The position numbers and the translations under genes were made by a program. The notes under the pieces were generated by a model, which searched no databases, was not told where the DNA came from, and worked only from the letters and a program-made list of their open reading frames with translations. Positions 15,739 through 23,158 of a DNA stretch of 37,746 nt are shown one piece after another (the first letter of the stretch is position 1; each line of letters opens with the position of its first letter). The stretch is from assembly GCA_947175435.1 (NCBI GenBank), contig CAMWMS010000006.1, forward strand, positions 1 through 37,746, given 5' to 3'. Source of the stretch: an uncultured Lachnospiraceae bacterium (GTDB lineage Bacteria; Bacillota; Clostridia; Lachnospirales; Lachnospiraceae).

Positions 15739-16656
15739 ATGTTACTTATGCGGTCTAAAGAACAAAACACAATGAGTATGACAAACGAAATATCAGCACT
15801 CCGGCAGGCGATAGAACAGGCGGAAACGGTTATCGTCGGCGCAGGTGCAGGTCTCTCTACGGCGGCGGGGTTTACTTACAGCGGAGAGCGTTTTCAAACA
15901 TATTTCGGAGATTTTGCTTCAAAATACCATTTTAAGGATATGTATGCAGGAGGTTTTTATCCATATGACAGCTTAAATGAGCATTGGGCATTTTGGAGTC
16001 GGAATATTTATGTAAACCGATATATGAACGCCCCGAAACCTGTTTATGAGGATCTGCTTGCGCTGGTAAAGGATAAAGACTACTTTGTGATTACGACGAA
16101 TGTGGACCACTGTTTTCAGAAAGCAGGATTTGACAAAAAAAGATTATATTATACGCAGGGGGATTATGGATTATTTCAATGTAGCGAGCCATGTCATGAT
16201 AAAACATACGACAATGCGAAAACTATATATGAGATGGTGAAGGCACAGGGGTATCAGATTGGAGCAGACGGCAGTCTGTACTTGCCCGAGGATGTGACTG
16301 CAAAGATGTCAGTATCTGACGAATTGATTCCCCGCTGCCCAAAATGCGGTAAGCCCATGAGCATGAATCTGAGGGCGGATGACACATTCGTGCAGGATGA
16401 GGGATGGTATCAGGCAACGGAGCGGTACGAAACATTCTTAAGGCGGCACCGGGATACAAAAGTGCTGTTTTTGGAATTAGGTGTGGGATATAATACCCCG
16501 GGCATTATCAAATATCCGTTCTGGCAGATGACGGCAGGAAATTCCAAGGCGATTTATGCTTGTATCAATTATGGAGAAGCCGTCTGCCCACATGAGATTG
16601 AAAAACAGTCCATATGCATTGATGGGGATATTGGGAAAGTGTTGAGTTGTTTTTAA
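15739..16656 (+). CDS. Sir2-family protein, class M-like (SirTM) with Gln at the catalytic His position
   Basis: This is a 305-residue sirtuin-fold protein. The NAD-binding motif GAGAGLSTAAG (34-44), the TTNVD motif (119-123) and four zinc-type Cys (148, 152, 200, 203) are visible. Where deacetylase sirtuins have the catalytic HG, this protein reads YYTQGDYG, with Gln140 in place of His. That substitution is a hallmark I recall for class M sirtuins (SirTM), described as protein ADP-ribosyltransferases in operons with a macrodomain and lipoyl-carrier protein. Those partners are absent here. The start at 15739 (AGGGTGAG upstream) lies four bases after the ferredoxin-fusion stop, so it is very likely translated from the same mRNA. 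A late in-frame ATG at 15775 is possible. Confidence 0.85.
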   Translation: MLLMRSKEQNTMSMTNEISALRQAIEQAETVIVGAGAGLSTAAGFTYSGERFQTYFGDFASKYHFKDMYAGGFYPYDSLNEHWAFWSRNIYVNRYMNAPKPVYEDLLALVKDKDYFVITTNVDHCFQKAGFDKKRLYYTQGDYGLFQCSEPCHDKTYDNAKTIYEMVKAQGYQIGADGSLYLPEDVTAKMSVSDELIPRCPKCGKPMSMNLRADDTFVQDEGWYQATERYETFLRRHRDTKVLFLELGVGYNTPGIIKYPFWQMTAGNSKAIYACINYGEAVCPHEIEKQSICIDGDIGKVLSCF

Positions 16657-16790
16657 TATGTTTTTACGAGCTTACTTCGGGAAAATGCAACAATTATCAA
16701 AAATCCGATGTAATGAGAATTAAATGGAGCATGTTTATTGGGATGAAAATGGAGAGGTGGTGCGTAATATATACAACGCACTGGGCATTA

Positions 16791-17291
16791 TTAAATATCT
16801 ATTTTTTCATATGCCAGTCTGGGGTAATCATCCTCAATCACATAGATCGTCCCACAATGAACAAATCCGCATTTATTCAGCAGATTCTGCATGACCTGAT
16901 TGTCACCGTGGGTATCCACGCGCAGGTGCCCGCATTGCTTAAACGCCCATTCGATGCAGAAATATCCGATACCATTCACAGTTCCGTCGCCCGCTAAGCG
17001 ATGAATCACACCATATGCAGAGTCTGCCAGCCATGCACCGTCTTCTATTGTATGGTAGGTGGGCTCAATATCTTTGCCCTGCTGAAAGAAAAAAGTGCCG
17101 ACAATCCTGTTTTCATGGGTACAGACATAGCTGCATCCGGCGGCAATATCAGAATGAATCAATTCTTCCGGTGGCCAGTTGGTTGGTCCCCACTGGTTAG
17201 GGTTGCCGTGTTTAGCCATAAAATCTCGGGCATATTCATAAATCTCCATAATCCGGTTGAAATCTTTTTCGGTTGAATGACGTATTTCCAT
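16791..17291 (-). CDS. GNAT-family N-acetyltransferase
   Basis: This is a 166-residue acetyl-CoA-dependent acetyltransferase. It opens MEIRHSTEKDFNRIMEIYEYAR, typical of GNAT strand 1 and helix 1, and ends with NQVMQNLLNKCGFVHCGTIYV, the family's C-terminal motif. The acetyl-CoA pyrophosphate loop is not a clean Q/RxxGxG/A, so the catalytic state is less certain than for the other GNATs here. GGAGG lies six bases before the ATG at 17291, which is preferred to 17306. It lies convergent with the sirtuin gene; bases 16657-16790 between them hold no convincing gene or terminator. The substrate is unknown. Confidence 0.82.
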   Translation of the reverse strand: MEIRHSTEKDFNRIMEIYEYARDFMAKHGNPNQWGPTNWPPEELIHSDIAAGCSYVCTHENRIVGTFFFQQGKDIEPTYHTIEDGAWLADSAYGVIHRLAGDGTVNGIGYFCIEWAFKQCGHLRVDTHGDNQVMQNLLNKCGFVHCGTIYVIEDDYPRLAYEKIDI

Positions 17292-17319
17292 CTTGCACCT
17301 CCGCAAAAATATCTTTCTA

Positions 17320-19080
17320 TCACTTCAAATTGCTGATGACAGTAATTGCTGTTTTAGCAATAGCGCCGATATCTCCTGTTTTTACGGGCACATCTGCCAG
17401 AAGGGCAAACTGATACTCTTCATATTCCCATGAGGCAAGTACCTGTGTACCATCGGCAGAGCGTTGCACTTTGATATACACAGTTTGTCCTGAGGAAAAA
17501 GTACCCTGCCATGTTTCGGTCAATGTTTTATCGTATACAATATCCGGGAGATCCGGCATTCCGTCTCTGACTGCCAGTAATTTGCAGTCAGCATCTATAA
17601 TAGCATCGTGATAATCGATTTCCATATGATCTGCATCCGGCTGGCTGTATGCAATGTTCTGTATCCAGTTTGAATTTCCCGGCAGATCAATAGAAATCCC
17701 GAATGTACTGAACATGTCCTGCGGGTCGGGTGCCGATTCCGCAAGGCTTATGGAGATCAGTTCACCAATTGCCGGGTCTGTTTCCTCAAAAGAATCCTTA
17801 CAGGTTACGGAGACAATACTGTTGATACGGGTTGTCCAGTCTGTCTCATCATCGGGCAGCACAAAGAAGATACGAGGATAGGGAAGTTCATCGCCTATAG
17901 GCTGCACCAGAATAAGTGGTTTCACGCTGTCCGTTGTATTCTCAACGATAACTCCGGTAAATGTTATTGTTTCCCCTTCGTCATACAGTGTGTCTGTTGA
18001 GACAAATTGATTGGATGTGTCTGCTGATTCTACCCCAGCGTTATATTGTGCATTCGATTTTTCAAACTCATTATCATGTGGCACATTCGTTGTTTCAGAC
18101 ATATCATCATATGGGACACCTGTTGTTTCGACTGACGTATCTGTTTCGGGGTTAGTCAAAAAGCATACCGCAACTACCAAGCACATGCCGGCAGCACCGA
18201 GCACGACCCAGAATGCAGGTCTTCTGTAATGCAGGACATGCTTAACTCTTTCCTTTACCCGTCCTTCGCCAAAAGCGAGAGGATAAGACACACGCATTCC
18301 TCCGGGCATACTATAAGAAAGCAAGGCACGACAGTAAGCTTTCTTATCGTCTAAACTAATATTTTTGACAGCTCTTTCGTCGCAGGCCAATTCGATATCC
18401 CGACAGAACAAACTATAAGCTGCCCACACCAGCGGATGGAACCAGTACACCGCCAACAACACATAACCAAACGGTTTCCAGACATGATCGCCTCTTTTCA
18501 AGTGCGCCCGTTCATGGGCGAGTACATATTTTGTCTGTTCCGCATTCATACTCGAAGAAAGGTAGATCCGTGGTCTCACGACTCCCAGAATAAAGGGAGA
18601 CTTTACGGCGTCACAGACCCAGACATGATTCTGTAAAGGTACTGCTTCCCGTATCATGCCGCGTAGCCGTAGAAAGCTTACAAAAGCATACCCAAGCATA
18701 GCAACAAGTCCGATTACCCAGATGATACTTGCCGCAAACGCCCAGATATCCAGCGGATTAACGCTGGCACCGGGTGCGGGCGCAAAAGTCTCACTGATCA
18801 TCGGATTTAACATACCATCAATGGCGGGAATGCCGCTGTCGATGGAGGGTTCTGGGGCGTATCGGACAACATCCGGACGTACTGTTTCTGCACTCGGGAT
18901 CAGGCTGAATGCGCTTTCAAAAGTAAACGGGCATATCAGACGGACAGCAACGACCGCCCATAATGTGCATGCCAGCCACTTCGGTGCTTTTTGCAGGAGA
19001 AAACGCAGCACGATAACTGCCAGAATAAGCCAGCCTGCCGCGATACTCATATTGAATATTTTGATAAATACTGTTTCCAT
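17320..19080 (-). CDS. M56-family (BlaR1/MecR1-like) membrane metallopeptidase sensor
   Basis: This 586-residue membrane protein is probably the protease partner of the BlaI regulator. Several N-terminal TM segments surround the zinc protease motif HERAH (189-193), followed by the ELACDERAV element. A further TM lies near 300-318. The remaining roughly 265 extracellular residues carry short repeats (TTGVPYDDM, TTNVPHDNEF) and then a beta-rich region. This sensor part does not look like the penicillin-binding domain of BlaR1 (no SxxK plus KTG context seen), so the inducer need not be a beta-lactam. The Met at 19080 has GGTGATAAG upstream and matches family starts. It follows blaI by 72 bases. 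Confidence 0.88.
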   Translation of the reverse strand: METVFIKIFNMSIAAGWLILAVIVLRFLLQKAPKWLACTLWAVVAVRLICPFTFESAFSLIPSAETVRPDVVRYAPEPSIDSGIPAIDGMLNPMISETFAPAPGASVNPLDIWAFAASIIWVIGLVAMLGYAFVSFLRLRGMIREAVPLQNHVWVCDAVKSPFILGVVRPRIYLSSSMNAEQTKYVLAHERAHLKRGDHVWKPFGYVLLAVYWFHPLVWAAYSLFCRDIELACDERAVKNISLDDKKAYCRALLSYSMPGGMRVSYPLAFGEGRVKERVKHVLHYRRPAFWVVLGAAGMCLVVAVCFLTNPETDTSVETTGVPYDDMSETTNVPHDNEFEKSNAQYNAGVESADTSNQFVSTDTLYDEGETITFTGVIVENTTDSVKPLILVQPIGDELPYPRIFFVLPDDETDWTTRINSIVSVTCKDSFEETDPAIGELISISLAESAPDPQDMFSTFGISIDLPGNSNWIQNIAYSQPDADHMEIDYHDAIIDADCKLLAVRDGMPDLPDIVYDKTLTETWQGTFSSGQTVYIKVQRSADGTQVLASWEYEEYQFALLADVPVKTGDIGAIAKTAITVISNLK

Positions 19081-19152
19081 TCTTATCACCATGTCTTTCA
19101 TGTATTATATCTTATTTGCTTTTGATAGAATGCGCTTCGGAAAAACAGTCTG

Positions 19153-19506
19153 TCACGCCCGATCTATGATTGCCCTGATCTTATCAGCTTCCTCGGGAGT
19201 CAGTGCATTGTCTCTTGTAAAAGCTGCAATAAAAGCGGGAAGCGAGCCGTCGAAGGTTTCTTCTACAAATTTTCTGCTTTGCAGGGAATCAAATTGTGCG
19301 CGGGAGATCAGGCTGGTCACTGTTCCGTTGTTATTTTCAAATAAGCCTTTATTGCACAGTCGTTTCAGAACTGTGTGCGTTGTCGTTCTTTTCCATGAAA
19401 AAGCTTCTGCCGCAAGTTTTACCAATTCAGAGGAGGTGACTGGTTCACGCTCCCAGATCATATCTGCAAAACGGGCTTCTATTACCCCAAGTTGTAGTTC
19501 TATCAT
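19153..19506 (-). CDS. BlaI/MecI/CopY-family transcriptional repressor
   Basis: This is a 117-residue winged-helix repressor. LQLGVIEARFADMIWEREPVTSSELVKLAAEAFSWKRTTTHTVLKRLCNKGLF matches the BlaI DNA-binding domain. The C-terminal helix (LPAFIAAFTRDNALTPEEADKIRAII) matches the dimerisation region that M56 proteases cleave. The start at 19506 has GAAAGGAAA upstream. It is the first gene of a blaI-blaR1-like operon and probably represses its own promoter through the dyads at 19545-19601. No beta-lactamase gene is adjacent. Confidence 0.93.
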   Translation of the reverse strand: MIELQLGVIEARFADMIWEREPVTSSELVKLAAEAFSWKRTTTHTVLKRLCNKGLFENNNGTVTSLISRAQFDSLQSRKFVEETFDGSLPAFIAAFTRDNALTPEEADKIRAIIDRA

Positions 19507-19544
19507 AGGTGTTTTCCTTTCAGAAGTTATTACTTTGTTGTGAA

Positions 19545-19606
19545 ACTACTTTGTGTAGTCTGCATGCCTATAAACAAAGACTACATCATATAGACTGTAG
19601 TGTCAA
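19545..19606 (-). promoter_or_regulatory. Promoter and BlaI-type dyad operators
   Basis: Two dyads of the BlaI half-site type lie upstream of blaI: ACTAC/GTAGT (19545-19549, 19555-19559) and ACTACA/TGTAGT (19580-19585, 19596-19601). On the minus strand TTGACA (complement of 19601-19606) overlaps the outer dyad and is followed by TATGAT and TAGTCT candidates for the -10. Known BlaI/MecI operators are built on TACA/TGTA halves. The placement over the promoter supports autorepression. Confidence 0.65.
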
Positions 19607-19735
19607 TAAGAAAATTTCATGCCCAAAACAAAGTGATTTATATCATTTCTATGTATAACGCGATAAGAAAGCACGATAAGAAAAATGGAAAAAAAAACGT
19701 TGCTGAGAATAAACTATAAAACGGAGGTGGATTTT

Positions 19736-20434
19736 ATGTTAACCAAAATGGAGAATACATATGCATATTGTAACAATACAGAGGCAGCTTCAGGTTCCGG
19801 CAGTATGGACAAGACGGCAGCAGGGAGTCAGACAGAGTCTGGCGGTAAGACAAACAGGAGTGCAGCCGAATACACCAGAACTTTGCAGAAAAAATACAGC
19901 TATATGAATACAGGGACAACTTCAATGAAAGGAATACCCACAACAGTTTCCGTATCACATGCTTTTCTCCAAAAATGTGCAAACGATCCGGAGAAAGCAA
20001 AATATCTGGAAGAGAATCTGGCAGCGCTTCCGGATTGCGTAAAGTCGCTTAAGAATTTTACGAAAACAATGCCGGGCAGCCCGACAGTGACCTATGCGGC
20101 TTATTTTATAGACGAGAACGGTAATATTACGGCAATAAGCGGATGTACGAATGATCCCGATGGGAAGATAGCCAGAGAAAATGCTGAGCGGATGGCAAAA
20201 GAGAAAAAGGAGCAGGAAGAAAAGCTGGCAAAGAGACAGGCAGAACAGAAGGCGGAGGAAAGGCATGCCGAGAAACGGGCAGTTCTTGAAAAACTGGGGG
20301 AAGAGTCAGCAGAAGGAGAGAGATTTACCGTATCTGCTGACGGTGCAGATGTGAGGAGTGTTACGCAGAGACTTATGTCTGCGTCTTTGGGAATGCCGAC
20401 CTCTGCTGTGTCGGGGTTTTCTGCAAGAGCGTAG
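19736..20434 (+). CDS. Lachnospiraceae-type protein of unknown function (DUF6033-like)
   Basis: This is a 232-residue protein without signal peptide or membrane segment. Residues about 40-60 read AAEYTRTLQKKYSYMN, residues about 75-105 FLQKCANDPEKAKYLEENLAALPDCVKSL, and residues about 120-140 TYAAYFIDENGNITAISG. This pattern recurs in uncharacterised Lachnospiraceae proteins that I recall as DUF6033, though that label is from memory. A highly charged coiled-coil-like helix follows at about 145-190, rich in Lys, Glu and Ala. The ATG at 19736 follows GGAGGTG and is preferred to the one at 19685. It is divergent from blaI. Function unknown; a structural or cell-surface-assembly role would be guesswork. 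Confidence 0.75.
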   Translation: MLTKMENTYAYCNNTEAASGSGSMDKTAAGSQTESGGKTNRSAAEYTRTLQKKYSYMNTGTTSMKGIPTTVSVSHAFLQKCANDPEKAKYLEENLAALPDCVKSLKNFTKTMPGSPTVTYAAYFIDENGNITAISGCTNDPDGKIARENAERMAKEKKEQEEKLAKRQAEQKAEERHAEKRAVLEKLGEESAEGERFTVSADGADVRSVTQRLMSASLGMPTSAVSGFSARA

Positions 20435-20463
20435 CAAAAATGCGGTGACAAGCTGTTTGCTAC
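20431..20463. terminator. Hairpin shared by convergent gene ends
   Basis: GTAGCAAA (20431-20438) and TTTGCTAC (20456-20463) pair perfectly around a 17-base loop. The arms include the stop codons of both flanking convergent genes. There is no T-run beyond it, so it is a weak bidirectional terminator at best. Confidence 0.4.
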
Positions 20464-21341
20464 TCTGTAGAGTCTTTTGGCGTAATTTCATTCCATAGAG
20501 TAAAGCCCAGAATCAAAGCGCCGCCGATTACCTGCATGATGGTCATGCCTTCTCCTAAAATCAGAACAGATACAAGAACCGCCACAAGCGGGTCAATATA
20601 ACTCAATATGGCGGCTTTCTGTCCCGGCAGTTCTTTGAGAGAGGAAAAGTATAAACAGTAGGTCACGCCGGTATGGACAAATCCGACGATCAGCAGGCAG
20701 ACCCAGCCGGTACCGTTAAGGCTGGAAAGTGTGACTCCGCTCGTGAATCCCACATAGGGAATCAGAACAAGAATTGCAGCAATAAATTGCAGGAATGTTC
20801 TGTGGATACCTTCCACCTTCTTAATAAATTTATTGAGCAGAATAACCGTTGCATAGAAACAGGCCGCACCAAGGCCAAAGAGAATGCCGATAAAATGATT
20901 ATTTCCGGCCGACAGATCTCCGAGACCCGTAATCAATACAATACCGAGCGTGGACATAAAAAAGCAGATCCATTGCTTTCCCGACATTTTTTCCTTAAAT
21001 AGAACAGGGCAGGCTACCGTCACGATGACCGGGGCAAAGTAATAACTGAGGGTCGCAACGGAAACAGTAGTGTACTTATATGCTTCAAAAAGCAATATCC
21101 AGTTAAAGCCCATAGCCACACCCGACAACAAAAGAAGAGGAATCTCTTTCTTGATTTCACGGAACGGGATTTTCTGTTTTGTGGCAGACAGAAAAGCGGC
21201 AATCAGTAGTGCCGCGAGGATTGCCCGGTATAGAGCAAGTTCCCCGGAAGATAGGGCAATGTTTCTCACAAACAGGCCAAGTGTGCCGAACACTGTCATT
21301 GATATGATAAGCATAATTCTCGGATTCATAAATCTCTTCAT
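20460..21341 (-). CDS. EamA/DMT-family transporter
   Basis: This is a 293-residue drug/metabolite-superfamily exporter with ten predicted TM helices arranged as two EamA repeats. The second repeat begins near IGILFGLGAACFYATVILLNKF. LPGQKAAILSYIDPLVAVLVSVLILGE is the characteristic end of the second half. GAGGAG seven bases before the ATG at 21341 supports the start. It is probably a metabolite or amino-acid exporter; the substrate is unknown. It stands alone with its own promoter. Confidence 0.9.
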   Translation of the reverse strand: MKRFMNPRIMLIISMTVFGTLGLFVRNIALSSGELALYRAILAALLIAAFLSATKQKIPFREIKKEIPLLLLSGVAMGFNWILLFEAYKYTTVSVATLSYYFAPVIVTVACPVLFKEKMSGKQWICFFMSTLGIVLITGLGDLSAGNNHFIGILFGLGAACFYATVILLNKFIKKVEGIHRTFLQFIAAILVLIPYVGFTSGVTLSSLNGTGWVCLLIVGFVHTGVTYCLYFSSLKELPGQKAAILSYIDPLVAVLVSVLILGEGMTIMQVIGGALILGFTLWNEITPKDSTE

Positions 21342-21372
21342 AACACTTACTCCTCAATATGAATAGCTGCCA

Positions 21373-21413
21373 CTGTCCACAGTATTGTAAGGCATAAACA
21401 TGGACAGCATCAA
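21373..21413 (-). promoter_or_regulatory. EamA promoter flanked by a dyad
   Basis: On the minus strand TTGATG (complement of 21408-21413) and TACAAT (complement of 21384-21389) are 18 bases apart. A perfect seven-base inverted repeat, CTGTCCA (21373-21379) and TGGACAG (21401-21407), brackets the -10 and could be an operator for an unknown repressor. Confidence 0.5.
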
Positions 21414-21459
21414 CTTTTTATTTTGAAATTGCAGAAAAATTGTGGGCATTGATTATATG

Positions 21460-21488
21460 TTGAAAACAACGAAAGCATGCGATATACT
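21460..21488 (+). promoter_or_regulatory. Promoter of the phosphotransferase gene
   Basis: TTGAAA (21460-21465) and TATACT (21483-21488) are separated by 17 bases. Transcription would start near 21495. This places the most upstream ATG (21477) outside the mRNA and argues for a later start codon. Confidence 0.65.
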
Positions 21489-21518
21489 TACGTGGAAGTT
21501 TTCGGGATAGCAAATTTA

Positions 21519-22571
21519 ATGCGCATAGTAATGAGGAAAAAAGAATTGAAAGAAAAATCAATAGAAGAATTAATAGCTGAATTGATGATGACATGCGGTT
21601 TGGGAAATATTATTTTCCCGATTGAGTCAGTGTCTGGCGGTTTATTACATAGAATGTACAGAGTAACAACAGATCGTGGAATATATGCGGTTAAACACTT
21701 AAATCCGGAAATAATGGGTAGAAACGATGCCCTTGATAACTATGGACGGGCAGAAAAAATCGAACATATTTTGGAAAATGAAGATATTCCTATTGTACCT
21801 TCGATAACCGTCAATGGTCATAAAATGCAAAAAGTAGAAGGGCACTATTTCTATCTATTCAAATGGCAGGAAGGACACATAACGGATTGGAATAATATTT
21901 CAAGTGACGAATGTAATATAGCCGGGAATATTCTCGGAAGGATTCATGCAATTAATCCTAAGAATGTTTCCCATCAGGAGCCTGAATTAAGCAAGATTAA
22001 TTGGTGCGAGTATATCTATAAAGCGAACGAAGAAAAAAGCGAGATTGCCTCGCTTTTGGTTGACAATGAGAAGCTTTTGATCTATGCCGAGAAGGAGTTA
22101 AATAAGGCAAGAACTTCTTTGCCTGATATAATCTGTATATCTGACGAGGATATGGATCCTAAAAATATAATGTGGGATAACGGTAATCCATGGGTAATAG
22201 ATTTAGAATGCCTTGACTACGGTAATCCGATATCGCATGCACTTCAACTGGCACTTCAATGGTCGGGAATTGTAACTTGTAATATGGACATTGACAAGAT
22301 GGTTGCTTTTTTTGACGGTTATTTGGAGGCGTATGATAATTGTTTTCGGGCGTACAGCGATGTATTTGGGGTGGCATATACATGGGTAGAATGGTTAGAG
22401 TATAATATTCAAAGAGCGCTTGGAACATGCATTGATGAAACAGAAAGAATGATGGGAATTTCTGAGGTACGAAACACGGTCGAGAGAATAAAGTATATCC
22501 GGAATATTGAAGAAGAAATCAAAGACGCTTTAGATTCCCGGTTACATCAGGTTGAGGCTGGCAGAGTATAA
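21519..22571 (+). CDS. Aminoglycoside-phosphotransferase-fold (APH) protein
   Basis: This protein of about 350 residues has the APH/choline-kinase fold. YAVKHLNPEIM carries the ATP-binding Lys, HYFYLFKWQEGH is the hinge region, ISDEDMDPKNIMWD is the catalytic loop and WVIDLECLDYGNP the metal-binding motif. In the loop the usual H-x-D reads D-E-D, so the His is replaced but the catalytic Asp and the later Asn remain. It could phosphorylate a sugar, choline-like or antibiotic substrate; similarity to true resistance enzymes is not close by eye. The promoter places the start at 21519 or 21531; neither has a good ribosome binding site, so the start is uncertain. It ends just before a strong hairpin. 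Confidence 0.8.
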   Translation: MRIVMRKKELKEKSIEELIAELMMTCGLGNIIFPIESVSGGLLHRMYRVTTDRGIYAVKHLNPEIMGRNDALDNYGRAEKIEHILENEDIPIVPSITVNGHKMQKVEGHYFYLFKWQEGHITDWNNISSDECNIAGNILGRIHAINPKNVSHQEPELSKINWCEYIYKANEEKSEIASLLVDNEKLLIYAEKELNKARTSLPDIICISDEDMDPKNIMWDNGNPWVIDLECLDYGNPISHALQLALQWSGIVTCNMDIDKMVAFFDGYLEAYDNCFRAYSDVFGVAYTWVEWLEYNIQRALGTCIDETERMMGISEVRNTVERIKYIRNIEEEIKDALDSRLHQVEAGRV

Positions 22572-22578
22572 AGGCTTT

Positions 22579-22599
22579 GACAGGGCATAGTGCCCTGTC
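22579..22599. terminator. Bidirectional hairpin between convergent genes
   Basis: GACAGGGCA (22579-22587) and TGCCCTGTC (22591-22599) pair perfectly around a TAG loop. It overlaps the end of the minus-strand acetyltransferase and follows the phosphotransferase stop by a few bases. It is stable and well placed for both directions, but has no long T-run. Confidence 0.65.
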
Positions 22600-23104
22600 A
22601 TGATGTCACATAGAGGTAATGAGGCATATCCACGCCACGGTAGTGTTTGGTCCAAGTGTCCGTTATGGTCATTCCGTTTCGGATGGCCACATTCTGAGAG
22701 GCTGTATTCGTATCCCTGATAATAGAACAGACTTCTTCGGCATTCAGTGTTTCAAAAGCATATTGCTTGCACGCCGCGGCCGCTTCAGTTGCATAGCCCT
22801 TATGCCAATAGCTCCGCCTGAAAAGATAACCTATTTCAAGCACTTCCTTGTCTTTCCATGGCTGCATCGTAAGTCCGCATTGCCCGATCATTTCGTCGGT
22901 TTCTTTTAAAATGACTGCCCATAGACCAAAGCCCCATTTCTGATAACGGGAAATCTGCCTGTCAAGCCACTCCTGAACTTCCGCATCGGTGAAAGCCCCT
23001 TCATAAGCATACATGGTTTCTGCATCCTGCATTATTTTGCATAAAGAGTTGAAGTCGGATTGGTTCATTTCGCGTAGATATAATCGTTCGGTTTTAAGTA
23101 TCAT
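22598..23104 (-). CDS. GNAT-family N-acetyltransferase (RimJ/RimL type)
   Basis: This is a 168-residue acetyltransferase. It opens MILKTERLYLREMNQSDF, has the mid-domain LWAVILKETDEMIGQCGL, the acetyl-CoA loop RRSYWHKGYATEAA and the C-terminal NTASQNVAIRNGMTITDTW. This pattern is typical of the Acetyltransf_3 (RimJ/RimL-like) group, which acetylates protein N-termini or small amines. AAGAGGG just upstream fits the start at 23104. It lies 54 bases downstream of the AAC(6')-like gene on the same strand, so the two may be co-transcribed. Confidence 0.9.
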   Translation of the reverse strand: MILKTERLYLREMNQSDFNSLCKIMQDAETMYAYEGAFTDAEVQEWLDRQISRYQKWGFGLWAVILKETDEMIGQCGLTMQPWKDKEVLEIGYLFRRSYWHKGYATEAAAACKQYAFETLNAEEVCSIIRDTNTASQNVAIRNGMTITDTWTKHYRGVDMPHYLYVTS

Positions 23105-23158
23105 AGTGTCCCTCTTGTAAATTTATGGATTCATGTTTTTGGCGGACAAACCAGGAAT

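Noticed and set aside
16724-16790. Plus-strand frame reading MEHVYWDENGEVVRNIYNALG before running antisense into the acetyltransferase gene
   Set aside because: It could be the start of a truncated gene, but there is no good ribosome binding site, the plausible part is only about 22 codons, and no homologue could be named.
17320-19506. Assignment of blaR1 and blaI gene symbols as beta-lactam resistance genes
   Set aside because: No beta-lactamase gene or penicillin-binding sensor domain was seen, so only family names are given.
19640-19690. Possible flagellar (sigma-D) promoter with GCGATAAG before the DUF6033-like gene
   Set aside because: The base run 15 positions upstream is TATC instead of TAAA, so the required -35 is missing.
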